Part shown: piece after piece, positions 26,118-34,299 of the stretch
Layout: the number at the start of each line of letters is the position of its first letter
Position numbering within the stretch: the first letter of the stretch is position 1
Notes under the pieces: generated by a model
Database searches by the model: none
Seen by the model: only the letters and a program-made list of their open reading frames with translations
Told to the model about the DNA's origin: nothing
Source: LH-M37 sp032251315
GTDB taxonomy: Bacteria > Pseudomonadota > Gammaproteobacteria > SZUA-229
Length of the DNA: 64,000 nucleotides
Assembly: GCA_032251315.1 (NCBI GenBank)
Contig: JAVVEE010000002.1
Coordinates: 22,613 to 86,612, forward strand
Reading direction: 5' to 3'
Position numbers and translations under genes: made by a program

Positions 26118-26854
26118 CCGTCCAGCAACCTCTTCACCTGCAACAGATCCTGCCAGGCTTTGCGCTTCTCGCTGGGCTTGTGCAGTAAATAAACGGGGTG
26201 ATAACTGGCGATCAGCGGCCGGCCTGAATAGCGGTGCTGGCTGCCGCGCAGTGTGCTGATTTTTTCGTTTGAATTGAGCAGTGCCTGTGCCGCCACCCGA
26301 CCCATTGAAAATATAACTTTGGGTTGTAGCAGTTCGATTTGACGATGCAGGTAATGCCGGCAATGCTCTATTTCAGCCGGCAAGGGATCACGCTCGTCCG
26401 GCGTACAGCATTTGATAATATTGGTGATATAGACATCCTCTCTCTGCAAGCCTATCGCCTGCAACATCGCGCTGAGCAGCTGCCCGGCGGCGCCGACAAA
26501 AGGCTCGCCCTGAGCATCCTCTTCCAGAGTCGGCGCTTCACTGATCACCAGCAGACTGGCGGTCTGCTTACCGGCACCGAATACGGTCTGGCTGCGCGTT
26601 GCCTGTAAGCCACACTGGTCGCAATGCTGAACCAGCGCTTCGAGCTCAGGCCAGTTACAGCTCGAGAGATCGGGCGGCTGTATTGCCAGAGTCAGATTAT
26701 CGGGCACTGTTGACTCGGTTGCGCCCGGCTCGACCATGGGCACGTCATCTACCGCTTTTTCAGCCACCACCGGTGCAGCTTCGGGTTGCAACGCCTCCCA
26801 GACCTGTATGCCCATGGTATCCAGATAATAGCGCCTGAGCTCTTCAGGCAGCAT
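26114..26854 (-). CDS. Uracil-DNA glycosylase, family 4-like (Fe-S)
   Basis: The protein has about 246 residues from the ATG at 26854 (a TTG at 26887 also fits). A divergent N-terminal region (LPEELRRYYLDTMGIQVW) precedes the glycosylase domain. Four cysteines suited to a [4Fe-4S] cluster are present: HCDQCGL, IIKCCTPDERDP and IEHCRHYL. The family-4 active-site motif is usually GEAPG; here it reads SEAPT followed by EEDAQGEPFVGAAG, and the second motif is SYHPVYLL. Whether the altered motif keeps activity is unclear. It lies directly after leuA and overlaps rimI by 4 nt. Confidence 0.82.
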   Translation of the reverse strand: MLPEELRRYYLDTMGIQVWEALQPEAAPVVAEKAVDDVPMVEPGATESTVPDNLTLAIQPPDLSSCNWPELEALVQHCDQCGLQATRSQTVFGAGKQTASLLVISEAPTLEEDAQGEPFVGAAGQLLSAMLQAIGLQREDVYITNIIKCCTPDERDPLPAEIEHCRHYLHRQIELLQPKVIFSMGRVAAQALLNSNEKISTLRGSQHRYSGRPLIASYHPVYLLHKPSEKRKAWQDLLQVKRLLDG

Positions 26855-26889
26855 ACAACCGTCAGCTTGTTGCTCAGGTGCGGTCAAAT

Positions 26890-28446
26890 TTATACATCAC
26901 CCAGCTGGGGATGCTCCCTTTCGTCGGCGCGCGACAGCTTGTTCAGCGCGTAGATATACGCCTTGGCCGAAGCGATAACGATATCGGTATCCGCGCCCTG
27001 GCCGCTTACGATACGCCCGCCCTTTTCCAGCCTGACCGTAACTTCACCCTGGGCATCGGTGCCGCTGGTAATGGCATTGACCGAATACAGCTGCAACTCG
27101 GATTCGCTGTTAATAACCGACTCGATGGCGCGGAAAACTGCATCCACCGGACCACTGCCATCAGAGTTAGCCGCCACCTCTTTATCGCCCACATTCAATA
27201 TCAATGAGGCATAGGGGGTTTCACCGGTTTCTGAACACACTTTCAGACTGACTAACTTGAAGCGTTCGTTCTCCGCTGACCAGGTGGTCTCGGCCACCAG
27301 CGCCTGCAAGTCCTCGTCGAAGATATCGTGTTTTTTATCGGCGAGATCCTTGAAGCGGGAGAAGGTCTCATTCAGCTCCTGCTCGGAGGAAAACTCGATA
27401 TTCAGTTCTTTCATGCGACTTTTGAACGCATTGCGCCCGGAGTGCTTGCCCAGCACCATACGGTTGGCGGCCCAGCCTACATCCTGAGCACGCATGATTT
27501 CGTAAGTCTCCCGACTCTTCAAAATCCCATCCTGATGGATGCCCGATTCATGCGCAAAAGCATTGGCGCCAACGATGGCCTTGTTCGGCTGCACCGAAAA
27601 ACCGGTGATGCTCGAGACCAGGCGGGAACAGGGCATGATCTGCGTGGTGTCCAGAGTGGTGTCGCAGGTGAAAATATCCTGCCGGGTACGCACCGCCATC
27701 ACCACCTCTTCCAGCGCGGCATTACCGGCGCGTTCGCCCAGACCATTGATGGTGCATTCAACCTGACGCGCACCATTGAGCACGGCAGCCAGGGAATTGC
27801 CCACGGCCAGCCCCAGGTCATTATGACAATGCACTGAAAACACGGCCTTGTCTGAATTGGGAATGCGCTCCAGTAAATTTTTCATTAACTCACCAAACTG
27901 GTGGGGCACGTTGTAGCCCACGGTATCGGGAATATTGATGGTGGTCGCGCCCGCGTCGATCACCGCCTCAATGATACGGCAGAGAAAATCCAGCTCGGAA
28001 CGTCCGGCATCTTCAGGTGAAAACTCGACATTGTCGGTCAGCCCCCGCGCCTGTTTAACGGCTCGCACTGCCTGCTCCAGCACCTCGTCCGGCTGCATGC
28101 GCAGTTTCATTTCCATGTGTATCGGCGAGGTCGCGATAAAGGTATGGATGCGCGATGACTCGGCAGGCTTGAGGGCTTCTCCGGCGCGGGCGATGTCTTT
28201 TTCCAGCGCACGCGCCAGACCGCAAACCGTGCTGTTTTTAATGGCGCGTGCGACGGCCTGCACCGATTCGAAATCGCCCTGACTGGCAATCGGAAAACCG
28301 GCTTCAATGACATCCACACGCATTTTTTCCAGTGCTCTGGCGATACGCACTTTCTCGTCACGGGTCATGGAAGCGCCGGGGCTCTGCTCACCGTCACGCA
28401 ATGTGGTGTCGAAAATAATTAACTTGTTTTGACTATTTTTGCTCAT
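26890..28446 (-). CDS. leuA: 2-isopropylmalate synthase
   Basis: LeuA condenses acetyl-CoA with 2-oxoisovalerate in the first committed step of leucine synthesis. The 518-residue protein has the catalytic TIM barrel with FDTTLRDGEQSPGASM at residues 10-26, HCHNDLGLAVGNSL, and the C-terminal LeuA dimer domain that normally binds leucine for feedback control. GGAG precedes the ATG. The gene has its own promoter and a leucine-rich leader peptide upstream, so it is probably controlled by attenuation. Confidence 0.96.
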   Translation of the reverse strand: MSKNSQNKLIIFDTTLRDGEQSPGASMTRDEKVRIARALEKMRVDVIEAGFPIASQGDFESVQAVARAIKNSTVCGLARALEKDIARAGEALKPAESSRIHTFIATSPIHMEMKLRMQPDEVLEQAVRAVKQARGLTDNVEFSPEDAGRSELDFLCRIIEAVIDAGATTINIPDTVGYNVPHQFGELMKNLLERIPNSDKAVFSVHCHNDLGLAVGNSLAAVLNGARQVECTINGLGERAGNAALEEVVMAVRTRQDIFTCDTTLDTTQIMPCSRLVSSITGFSVQPNKAIVGANAFAHESGIHQDGILKSRETYEIMRAQDVGWAANRMVLGKHSGRNAFKSRMKELNIEFSSEQELNETFSRFKDLADKKHDIFDEDLQALVAETTWSAENERFKLVSLKVCSETGETPYASLILNVGDKEVAANSDGSGPVDAVFRAIESVINSESELQLYSVNAITSGTDAQGEVTVRLEKGGRIVSGQGADTDIVIASAKAYIYALNKLSRADEREHPQLGDV

Positions 28447-28458
28447 GGTCTACTCCGG

Positions 28459-28553
28459 CAAAAAAACACCTTGAAAGGTTTTATCTAAAAGATAGAAGAA
28501 ATAACTGATGCACGTTTCGTCTCGCCAGACTTTCTTGATCTGCCTTACGGCAG
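28459..28553 (-). promoter_or_regulatory. Probable leu attenuator between leader peptide and leuA
   Basis: In the minus-strand transcript a 5-bp hairpin with the leader stop codon in its loop (CTGCC/GGCAG, 28540-28553) is followed by further short stems and then a weak stem (ACCT/AGGT, 28468-28480 area) with a run of seven U residues at 28460-28466, just before the leuA ribosome site. This is the order expected of an attenuator, but the terminator stem is short and I could not fold the RNA. Confidence 0.5.
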
Positions 28554-28655
28554 TAGGAGTAGTGCTAATGGCAGGTCATGCACAACAAAACACGGCGAAC
28601 TTGCGGCAAGTTCGCTGTTGGCAGAAAAAGTTATCTGTTGTTTTGAAGTCTTCAT
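28545..28655 (-). CDS. Leucine-rich leader peptide of leuA
   Basis: A 36-residue frame starts with ATG at 28655 and ends in HDLPLALLLLP. The last ten codons include CTG, TTA and then CTA-CTC-CTA-CTG in a row, followed by CCG and the stop. Such a run of leucine codons just before the stop and a hairpin is the hallmark of a leu leader. No ribosome site is evident. The predicted transcription start is only a few nt before the ATG, so the peptide may be made from a leaderless mRNA, or from the in-frame GTG at 28583, giving 12 residues. An 8-10-bp perfect hairpin (28595-28615) lies inside the frame. Confidence 0.6.
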   Translation of the reverse strand: MKTSKQQITFSANSELAASSPCFVVHDLPLALLLLP

Positions 28656-28664
28656 ATGAGCTTA

Positions 28665-28693
28665 ACTATAACGATTGATTTAATATTGCACAA
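28665..28693 (-). promoter_or_regulatory. Probable sigma-70 promoter for leuA leader
   Basis: On the minus strand TTGTGC (28688-28693) and TATAGT (28665-28670) are separated by 17 nt, placing the transcription start close to the leader ATG at 28655. Confidence 0.55.
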
Positions 28694-28710
28694 GCATTTC
28701 AGGCGAATAA

Positions 28711-29496
28711 TTAACTTTTGCGCTGCCAACGTTTTCGAATCCGGCGCATGATACTAACCACCGGTCCGGAGAGCAGATAAATCATAAAGCCGCCGAAAAG
28801 GATTTTAGGCGGATCGATGGAGGCCAGTACAAATACCAGCACAACCACGAAAATAGCGATAAAAGGCACCCTGTTTTTGAAGTCGATGTCTTTGAAGCTG
28901 TAATAGGAGATATTGCTCACCATCAGCAGACCGGTGACTATAGTCAACAGCAGTGCTGCTTCAGCCATATCCTGACCTCTGACATCCTGAGCAAAAAAAG
29001 CCCAGACCATACCGACGATGACCCCCGCCGCTGCCGGGCTGGGCAGCCCCTGAAAATAGCGTTTATCGGCACCGCTGATTTTGGTATTGAACCGGGCCAG
29101 CCTGAGTGCAGCCGCCGCCACATAAATGAAAGCGGCTAACCAGCCGAGCTTGCCCCATTGCCAGCCATAATCGACCAGCGACGACAAGGACCATATATAC
29201 ATAACCAGAGCGGGTGCAACCCCAAAAGAGACCATGTCGGAGAGGCTGTCATACTCGGCGCCAAAGTCACTTTGGGTATTGGTCATGCGGGCCACGCGCC
29301 CATCCAGACCATCCAGAATCATGGCAATAAAAATCGCCACACAGGCGTGTTCAAACTTGCCGTTCATTGCCGATACAATGGCATAAAAACCGGCAAATAA
29401 GGCGGCGGTGGTCAACAGGTTCGGCAGCAGGTAAACACCCCGTCGCCGGCTCACTTCCAGGGTCTCTTCTGATGATTGCTCTGCTTGATCATTCAT
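28711..29496 (-). CDS. pssA: CDP-diacylglycerol--serine O-phosphatidyltransferase
   Basis: PssA makes phosphatidylserine, the precursor of phosphatidylethanolamine. The 261-residue protein is of the membrane-bound CDP-alcohol phosphotransferase type (Bacillus-like), not the phospholipase-D type of E. coli. The signature DGLDGRVARMTNTQSDFGAE continues into YDSLSD and fits DGxxARx8Gx3Dx3D. Around it are about seven membrane helices. The position between ilvC and leuA is common in Gammaproteobacteria and may reflect only conserved order. Confidence 0.93.
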   Translation of the reverse strand: MNDQAEQSSEETLEVSRRRGVYLLPNLLTTAALFAGFYAIVSAMNGKFEHACVAIFIAMILDGLDGRVARMTNTQSDFGAEYDSLSDMVSFGVAPALVMYIWSLSSLVDYGWQWGKLGWLAAFIYVAAAALRLARFNTKISGADKRYFQGLPSPAAAGVIVGMVWAFFAQDVRGQDMAEAALLLTIVTGLLMVSNISYYSFKDIDFKNRVPFIAIFVVVLVFVLASIDPPKILFGGFMIYLLSGPVVSIMRRIRKRWQRKS

Positions 29497-29536
29497 AGTT
29501 TAAGGTTAGCCTATACAAAAATCTTTGCCACAAACA

Positions 29537-29562
29537 AAAAAGGGCTGCAACGCAGCCCTTTT
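29537..29562 (-). terminator. Intrinsic terminator of ilvC
   Basis: An 11-bp stem (29538-29548 with 29552-29562, 3-nt loop, GC core GGGCTGC) is followed on the minus strand by U residues. It lies 11 nt after the ilvC stop, separating ilvBHC from pssA. Confidence 0.88.
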
Positions 29563-29572
29563 CAAACCGGTT

Positions 29573-30589
29573 TTAGTTTTTTGATTTATCGACGATCTTG
29601 TTCGCCTTGATCCACGGCATCATGCTGCGCAATTTAGCACCGGTAACTTCAATCGGATGCTGCCGGGTTTTTTCACGCAGTGCCTCGAGATTTTTACCGC
29701 CGGCATGCATTTCAGCAAGAAACTCTTCGGCAAATTTTCCGCTTTGAATTTCTTCCAGAATTTTCTTCATTTCAGCCTTAGTGTTGTCATTAACGATACG
29801 CGGGCCCCGGGTGACGTCACCGTATTCCGCGGTGTTGGAAATCGAATAACGCATATCGGCGATGCCGCCCTGATACATCAGGTCAACGATCAACTTCAGC
29901 TCATGCAGGCATTCGAAGTAAGCCATTTCCGGTGCATAACCCGCTTCCACCAGGGTTTCAAAACCGGCCTGAACCAGTGCAGTGGTACCGCCACATAAAA
30001 CAGCCTGCTCACCGAATAGATCGGTCTCGGTCTCTTCACGGAAGGTGGTTTCAATAATAGCGGTACGGCCGCCGCCAATGCCCGAAGCGTAGGACAAGGC
30101 GATGCCTTTGGCGTCACCGGTTGAATCCTGCGAGATTGCGATCAGATCGGGAATGCCACCGCCGTTAACAAATTCAGTACGCACCGTGTGACCCGGTGCC
30201 TTGGGGGCAATCATAATGACATCGAGATCGGCACGTGGCTCGATCGCTTTAAAATGAATGTTGAAGCCGTGGGCAAAAGCCAGTGCTGCGCCCTGCTTGA
30301 TATTGGGTTCGATCTGTTCAGTATAAAGTGCAGCCTGATGCTCATCAGGAGCCAGAACCATAACGACATCAGCTGAAGCAACTGCCTCTTCTATCGATTT
30401 AACAGTAAGGCCGGCCTGTTCAGCTTTGGCCGCCGATGTTGAACCTTCACGCAAGCCGACGGTAACATCCACACCGGAGTCCTTGAGATTATTGGCGTGG
30501 GCGTGACCCTGTGAACCATAACCAATAATGCTTACTTTTTTGCCCTGGATGATAGAAAGGTCACAGTCTTTGTCGTAATAAATATTCAT
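29573..30589 (-). CDS. ilvC: Ketol-acid reductoisomerase
   Basis: IlvC performs the second step of valine and isoleucine synthesis using NADPH and Mg. The 338-residue length is that of class I enzymes. The N-terminal Rossmann domain has GYGSQGHAHANNLKDSG (residues 23-39) and the Ser/Arg pair for the NADPH phosphate near GLREGS. The helical C-terminal domain holds the metal-binding Asp and Glu residues (DLFGEQAVLCGG, and ETDLFGE). It ends ilvB-ilvH-ilvC and is followed by a strong terminator. Confidence 0.96.
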   Translation of the reverse strand: MNIYYDKDCDLSIIQGKKVSIIGYGSQGHAHANNLKDSGVDVTVGLREGSTSAAKAEQAGLTVKSIEEAVASADVVMVLAPDEHQAALYTEQIEPNIKQGAALAFAHGFNIHFKAIEPRADLDVIMIAPKAPGHTVRTEFVNGGGIPDLIAISQDSTGDAKGIALSYASGIGGGRTAIIETTFREETETDLFGEQAVLCGGTTALVQAGFETLVEAGYAPEMAYFECLHELKLIVDLMYQGGIADMRYSISNTAEYGDVTRGPRIVNDNTKAEMKKILEEIQSGKFAEEFLAEMHAGGKNLEALREKTRQHPIEVTGAKLRSMMPWIKANKIVDKSKN

Positions 30590-30650
30590 GTAATGTAGTC
30601 CAGTTTATTTTCTTAAAAATTGTTTGATAGTCGAAATTTAATCGCCTGTT

Positions 30651-31139
30651 TTAACTCAGCACCCGCGTGCCCCGGCTGATACCCAGCAAGCCCGAGCGCA
30701 CCACTTCGTGGATGGTGATGCTCGATAAAGCGTCCATGAAGGCATCCAGTTTCTCACCATTGCCGGTTATCTCGATGGTGTAGGTGGTTTCAGTGACATC
30801 GATGATTCGACCCCGAAATATTTCCACCAGTCGTTTCACTTCATCACGCGCTTCACGAACAGCCTCAACCTTAATCAGCATCAGTTCACGTTCGATATGC
30901 GCGTCTTCGGTGAGATCCTGCAGCTTAACCACATCAATCAGTTTATTAAGCTGCTTGCTGATCTGCTCGATCACCTCTTCCGTGCCCGAGGTGACCAGTG
31001 TCATCCGGGACAGGGTCGGATCGTGGGTCGGGGCCACAGACAGCGATTCAATGTTGTAGGCGCGTGCCGAAAACAGCCCTGCCACTCTCGACAGGGCGCC
31101 GGACTCGTTTTCCAGTAGTATTGAGATAATATGTCGCAT
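30651..31139 (-). CDS. ilvH: Acetolactate synthase small subunit
   Basis: This is the regulatory subunit that confers valine feedback on the catalytic subunit. The 162-residue protein has an N-terminal ACT domain beginning HIISILLENESGALSRVAGL and a C-terminal domain ending in RGTRVLS. It starts 3 nt after the ilvB stop, so the two are translated together. ilvN-type proteins are shorter, which favours the ilvH name. Confidence 0.94.
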   Translation of the reverse strand: MRHIISILLENESGALSRVAGLFSARAYNIESLSVAPTHDPTLSRMTLVTSGTEEVIEQISKQLNKLIDVVKLQDLTEDAHIERELMLIKVEAVREARDEVKRLVEIFRGRIIDVTETTYTIEITGNGEKLDAFMDALSSITIHEVVRSGLLGISRGTRVLS

Positions 31140-31142
31140 GCT

Positions 31143-32837
31143 TTACACCAGTATCATTTCGTTCAGCCCGGCACCGGAAGGAATCATCGGGTAGACATTC
31201 TCTTCCTGATCGGTAATGAAATCCAGAAAGACCAGACGGTCTTTCTGGGCGATAGCTTCCTCAAGCGCGGGTACCACGTCGGCAGGTTTCTCAACCTTAA
31301 TGCCGATATGACCATAACTTTCCGCCACCTTCTTGAAATCCGGCAGAGATTCAAAATATGACATGGCATAGCGCTTCTCGTAGAAGAACTCCTGCCACTG
31401 GCGCACCATGCCCATACAGCCATTATTAAGATTGATGATTTTCAGAGGCAAGCCATACTGACGACAGGTGGCCAGCTCCTGAATACACATCTGGATACTG
31501 GCCTCACCGGTGACACAGGCCACCAGATCATCGGGATGCGCCAGCTGCGCGCCGATGGCCGCAGGCAGGCCGAAGCCCATCGTGCCCAGACCGCCGGAAT
31601 TAATCCAGCGGCGCGGTTCGTCAAAACCGTAATACTGCGCGGCGAACATCTGATGCTGACCCACATCGGAGGTCACGAAGGCTTCACCTTTGGTGACTTC
31701 ATACAGCTTTTCGAGCACGAACTGCGGCTTGATGATTTCGCTCTCGCGGTCATACTTCAGGCAATCCTGCGAGCGCCATTCATTAATCTGCTGCCACCAT
31801 TTCTCCAGTGCAGAGGCATTGGGCGTGCGCTCGGTCTGTTCGAGGGCCTGATTGAATTCATTCAGAACCTGGACCACCTCACCCACAATCGGCACGTCCA
31901 CCTTCACATTTTTTGAGATGGAGGCGGGGTCGACATCGACGTGAATGATTTTGGCATAGGGGCAGAATTTCTCCAGATTGCCGGTCACGCGGTCATCAAA
32001 GCGGGCGCCGATGGCGATCAGCACGTCACAATTGTGCATGCCCATATTCGCTTCGTAGGTGCCATGCATCCCCAGCATACCCAGCGATTGCTTGTCGGTG
32101 GCCGGATAGGCACCCAGCCCCATCAGGGTCTGGGTGATCGGATACCCCAGTTTTCGAGTGAACTGACGCAACTGTTCAGAACCATTGCCCAGCACCACGC
32201 CGCCCCCGCTGTAGATCATGGGACGTTCGGCGGAGAGCATGATATCAACTGCGCGTTTAATCTGTCCGGGATGACCTTTAACTGTCGGGTTATATGAGCG
32301 CATGCTGATTTCGCTCGGATAGCTGAACTCGGTCTTCGCTGAGGTCACATCTTTGGGAATATCGATGACCACAGGACCGGGCCGGCCTGTGGTCGCCACA
32401 TAAAAAGCCTGCTTGAAAATCCGGGCAACATCCTTCACGTCTTCAATCAGAAAATTGTGCTTGACCACGGGACGGGTAATGCCGACAGAATCCACTTCCT
32501 GAAAAGCATCGTTACCAATCAAGGCCTTAGGAACCTGCCCGGTAATCACAATCATGGGAATGGAGTCCATATAGGCGGTAGCGATACCGGTGACCGCATT
32601 AGTGGCACCGGGACCGGAAGTCACCAGTACGACGCCGGGCTTACCAGTAGAGCGGGCATAGCCATCAGCCGCATGCGTTGCACCCTGTTCATGGCGGACA
32701 AGAATATGCTTAACATCATTCTGTTTGTAAAAAGCATCATAAATATGCAGTACTGCGCCGCCAGGATATCCGAAGACATATTCAACATCTTCGGCCTTGA
32801 GGCACTCAACAATCATTTCTGCGCCAGTTAATTCCAA
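31143..32837 (-). CDS. ilvB: Acetolactate synthase large (catalytic) subunit
   Basis: The thiamine-diphosphate enzyme makes acetolactate or acetohydroxybutyrate. The 564-residue protein begins ELTGAEMIVECLKAEDVEYV, with the catalytic Glu in HEQGATHAADGYAR (near residue 50). The thiamine-binding motif is GEASIQMCIQELATC to NNGCMGM; the usual GDGSFQM is GEASIQM here. The start is TTG at 32837 with AGGGG 8 nt upstream and matches family N-termini. The gene is also called ilvI in some species. Confidence 0.93.
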   Translation of the reverse strand: MELTGAEMIVECLKAEDVEYVFGYPGGAVLHIYDAFYKQNDVKHILVRHEQGATHAADGYARSTGKPGVVLVTSGPGATNAVTGIATAYMDSIPMIVITGQVPKALIGNDAFQEVDSVGITRPVVKHNFLIEDVKDVARIFKQAFYVATTGRPGPVVIDIPKDVTSAKTEFSYPSEISMRSYNPTVKGHPGQIKRAVDIMLSAERPMIYSGGGVVLGNGSEQLRQFTRKLGYPITQTLMGLGAYPATDKQSLGMLGMHGTYEANMGMHNCDVLIAIGARFDDRVTGNLEKFCPYAKIIHVDVDPASISKNVKVDVPIVGEVVQVLNEFNQALEQTERTPNASALEKWWQQINEWRSQDCLKYDRESEIIKPQFVLEKLYEVTKGEAFVTSDVGQHQMFAAQYYGFDEPRRWINSGGLGTMGFGLPAAIGAQLAHPDDLVACVTGEASIQMCIQELATCRQYGLPLKIINLNNGCMGMVRQWQEFFYEKRYAMSYFESLPDFKKVAESYGHIGIKVEKPADVVPALEEAIAQKDRLVFLDFITDQEENVYPMIPSGAGLNEMILV

Positions 32838-33092
32838 AATAAACCCCTAAAAACCTTTTTAAATCATATACTTTTAAACCCTACTTCTGAGGGCGCGAAT
32901 TACCGATTCTAAACTGTTACGCAATAAATTTCACGAACTTTATTACTCGTTACTTATTTACCCGAATGTTTCAATAATTTATGTTTGCTACCGCCTGAAT
33001 TGTAATTCTACAAAATTCTCTGCGAAGCCAGGCTTACGGCACGAACTTTCACTAATTATGAAATATCCGGCTTAGTTTTTAAAACCCACCTG

Positions 33093-33125
33093 AAAAAAAG
33101 CCCCGGCATTACCATTACCGGGGCT
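33093..33125 (-). terminator. Intrinsic terminator of the DUF302-like gene
   Basis: An 8-bp perfect stem (AGCCCCGG at 33099-33106 with 33118-33125) is followed on the minus strand by a run of seven U residues. It lies 28 nt past the stop. The rest of the 315-nt region before ilvB (32838-33152) is AT-rich with no convincing leader peptide or RNA. Confidence 0.88.
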
Positions 33126-33152
33126 CCTTGATGATGCCTCGATGTCTAAAAT

Positions 33153-34082
33153 TTAGAAATCATATGACACTTCTCCACCCGCAGCCCTGATCAGAGCGTC
33201 TCTGATGGCATTTGGCGAAGGCATGATATTCATAAAGCTGTTAGAACCCATCATGCTCAGATCAGGGAAATTCATCGCAATACGGAAACGCGCATGCAGA
33301 GCCTCTACATCGCCATTCGTAACCAGCATCTCATAAGGCAAATGAGCCGTTGAGCGAGTCTCCTTGAAATCTATCTCGTTCATAATAAATTTATCGTCCA
33401 TATATTTATTACCCTTTTCCCCTGCACTCATGCCAACACCAAATAGTGTCTGTTTGGTACCCGGGATATCTATACGATAAACCTTGGTGGTACCACCGGC
33501 ATGAGCTGCCAGACTTTTCTCAACTGCGGTTACAGCTGCATCATGATCGCTGTAGGAAGCCAGGTCATAAGGCTCATCGAAATATTCCATGCCAAAAGTA
33601 TAGTGGTACTTCCTCAGCTCTTTTGCAGTCAGGCCCTCTTCAGGACCGTATGCTTTCACCGAACCCAAAGCTGATTTTAAAGCCGCGCTGACACTGGAGA
33701 CATCGGCATCAACGTGATAAGCGGCTGCCATATATTCAGGATTAGTATAAGCAACCTGCACCTCATCACCGACTTTAGTAATAGAGACACGTTGCGCAGC
33801 GACATAACCCGCACGCTCATGACTCGCCGCCGCTTTTTTCAAGGTCGCATTGGTTACCGCAATAATGTGTGCATTATTATAAGGTGAATATTCACCGGCA
33901 ATTTCAAAACCGCTATCCTGAAGCGCTTTCTTCACGTCACCGATTTTATCGGCCACTTCACCGCCACTGCTTGAACCTAAAACAAAGGGCAACATCTTGT
34001 CCGCAGCCTGAGCTGCAATTGATGCCACACTCAACACAACGGCAATAATGCCCACTGACCATTTCGATTGAACTGATTTCAT
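33153..34082 (-). CDS. Exported protein with a DUF302-like region
   Basis: The 309-residue protein has a signal peptide (WSVGIIAVVLSVASIAAQA). Residues 45-137 have the order of a DUF302-type domain: a basic strand (HIIAVTNATLKKAA), an R-rich middle (AAQRVSITKVGDEVQVAYTN) and NPEYMAAAY. A second, similar-looking region follows (about 175-309), so the protein may contain a duplicated fold. Function is unknown. It is next to a FadL-type porin and upstream of the BepA/sox region, which suggests an envelope role but nothing firmer. It has its own terminator. Confidence 0.55.
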   Translation of the reverse strand: MKSVQSKWSVGIIAVVLSVASIAAQAADKMLPFVLGSSSGGEVADKIGDVKKALQDSGFEIAGEYSPYNNAHIIAVTNATLKKAAASHERAGYVAAQRVSITKVGDEVQVAYTNPEYMAAAYHVDADVSSVSAALKSALGSVKAYGPEEGLTAKELRKYHYTFGMEYFDEPYDLASYSDHDAAVTAVEKSLAAHAGGTTKVYRIDIPGTKQTLFGVGMSAGEKGNKYMDDKFIMNEIDFKETRSTAHLPYEMLVTNGDVEALHARFRIAMNFPDLSMMGSNSFMNIMPSPNAIRDALIRAAGGEVSYDF

Positions 34083-34226
34083 CTTATCTTCCTCTCCAAT
34101 TTAATTTTTTATTTACTTCGGCTTTACTATCTGCCCGCAAAAAAAACGACTGCCGCTTCATACTTAAAGGTCAATTAATGTAATTCAATTACGCCGCATA
34201 ATGCAAGCCCCGGTCTTAATTGTTCT

Positions 34227-34252
34227 AAAAAAAAGGCCTTCTCTCGAAGGCC
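34227..34252 (-). terminator. Intrinsic terminator of fadL-like gene
   Basis: A GC stem (GGCCTT at 34235-34240 with AAGGCC at 34247-34252, 6-nt loop) is followed on the minus strand by eight U residues, 48 nt after the stop of the porin gene. Confidence 0.85.
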
Positions 34253-34299
34253 ATTTATAATCATATAATTATATTCTAATTATTTAAACTTCTTGGACT

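Noticed and set aside
28595..28615. Perfect 10-bp hairpin in the leuA leader as a stand-alone terminator
   Set aside because: It lies inside the leader frame and lacks a real U-run; treated as part of the attenuation region.
32838..33090. Possible branched-chain leader peptide ahead of ilvB
   Set aside because: A 14-codon frame with a few Val/Leu/Ile codons exists, but there is no run of them and no terminator hairpin near the ilvB start.
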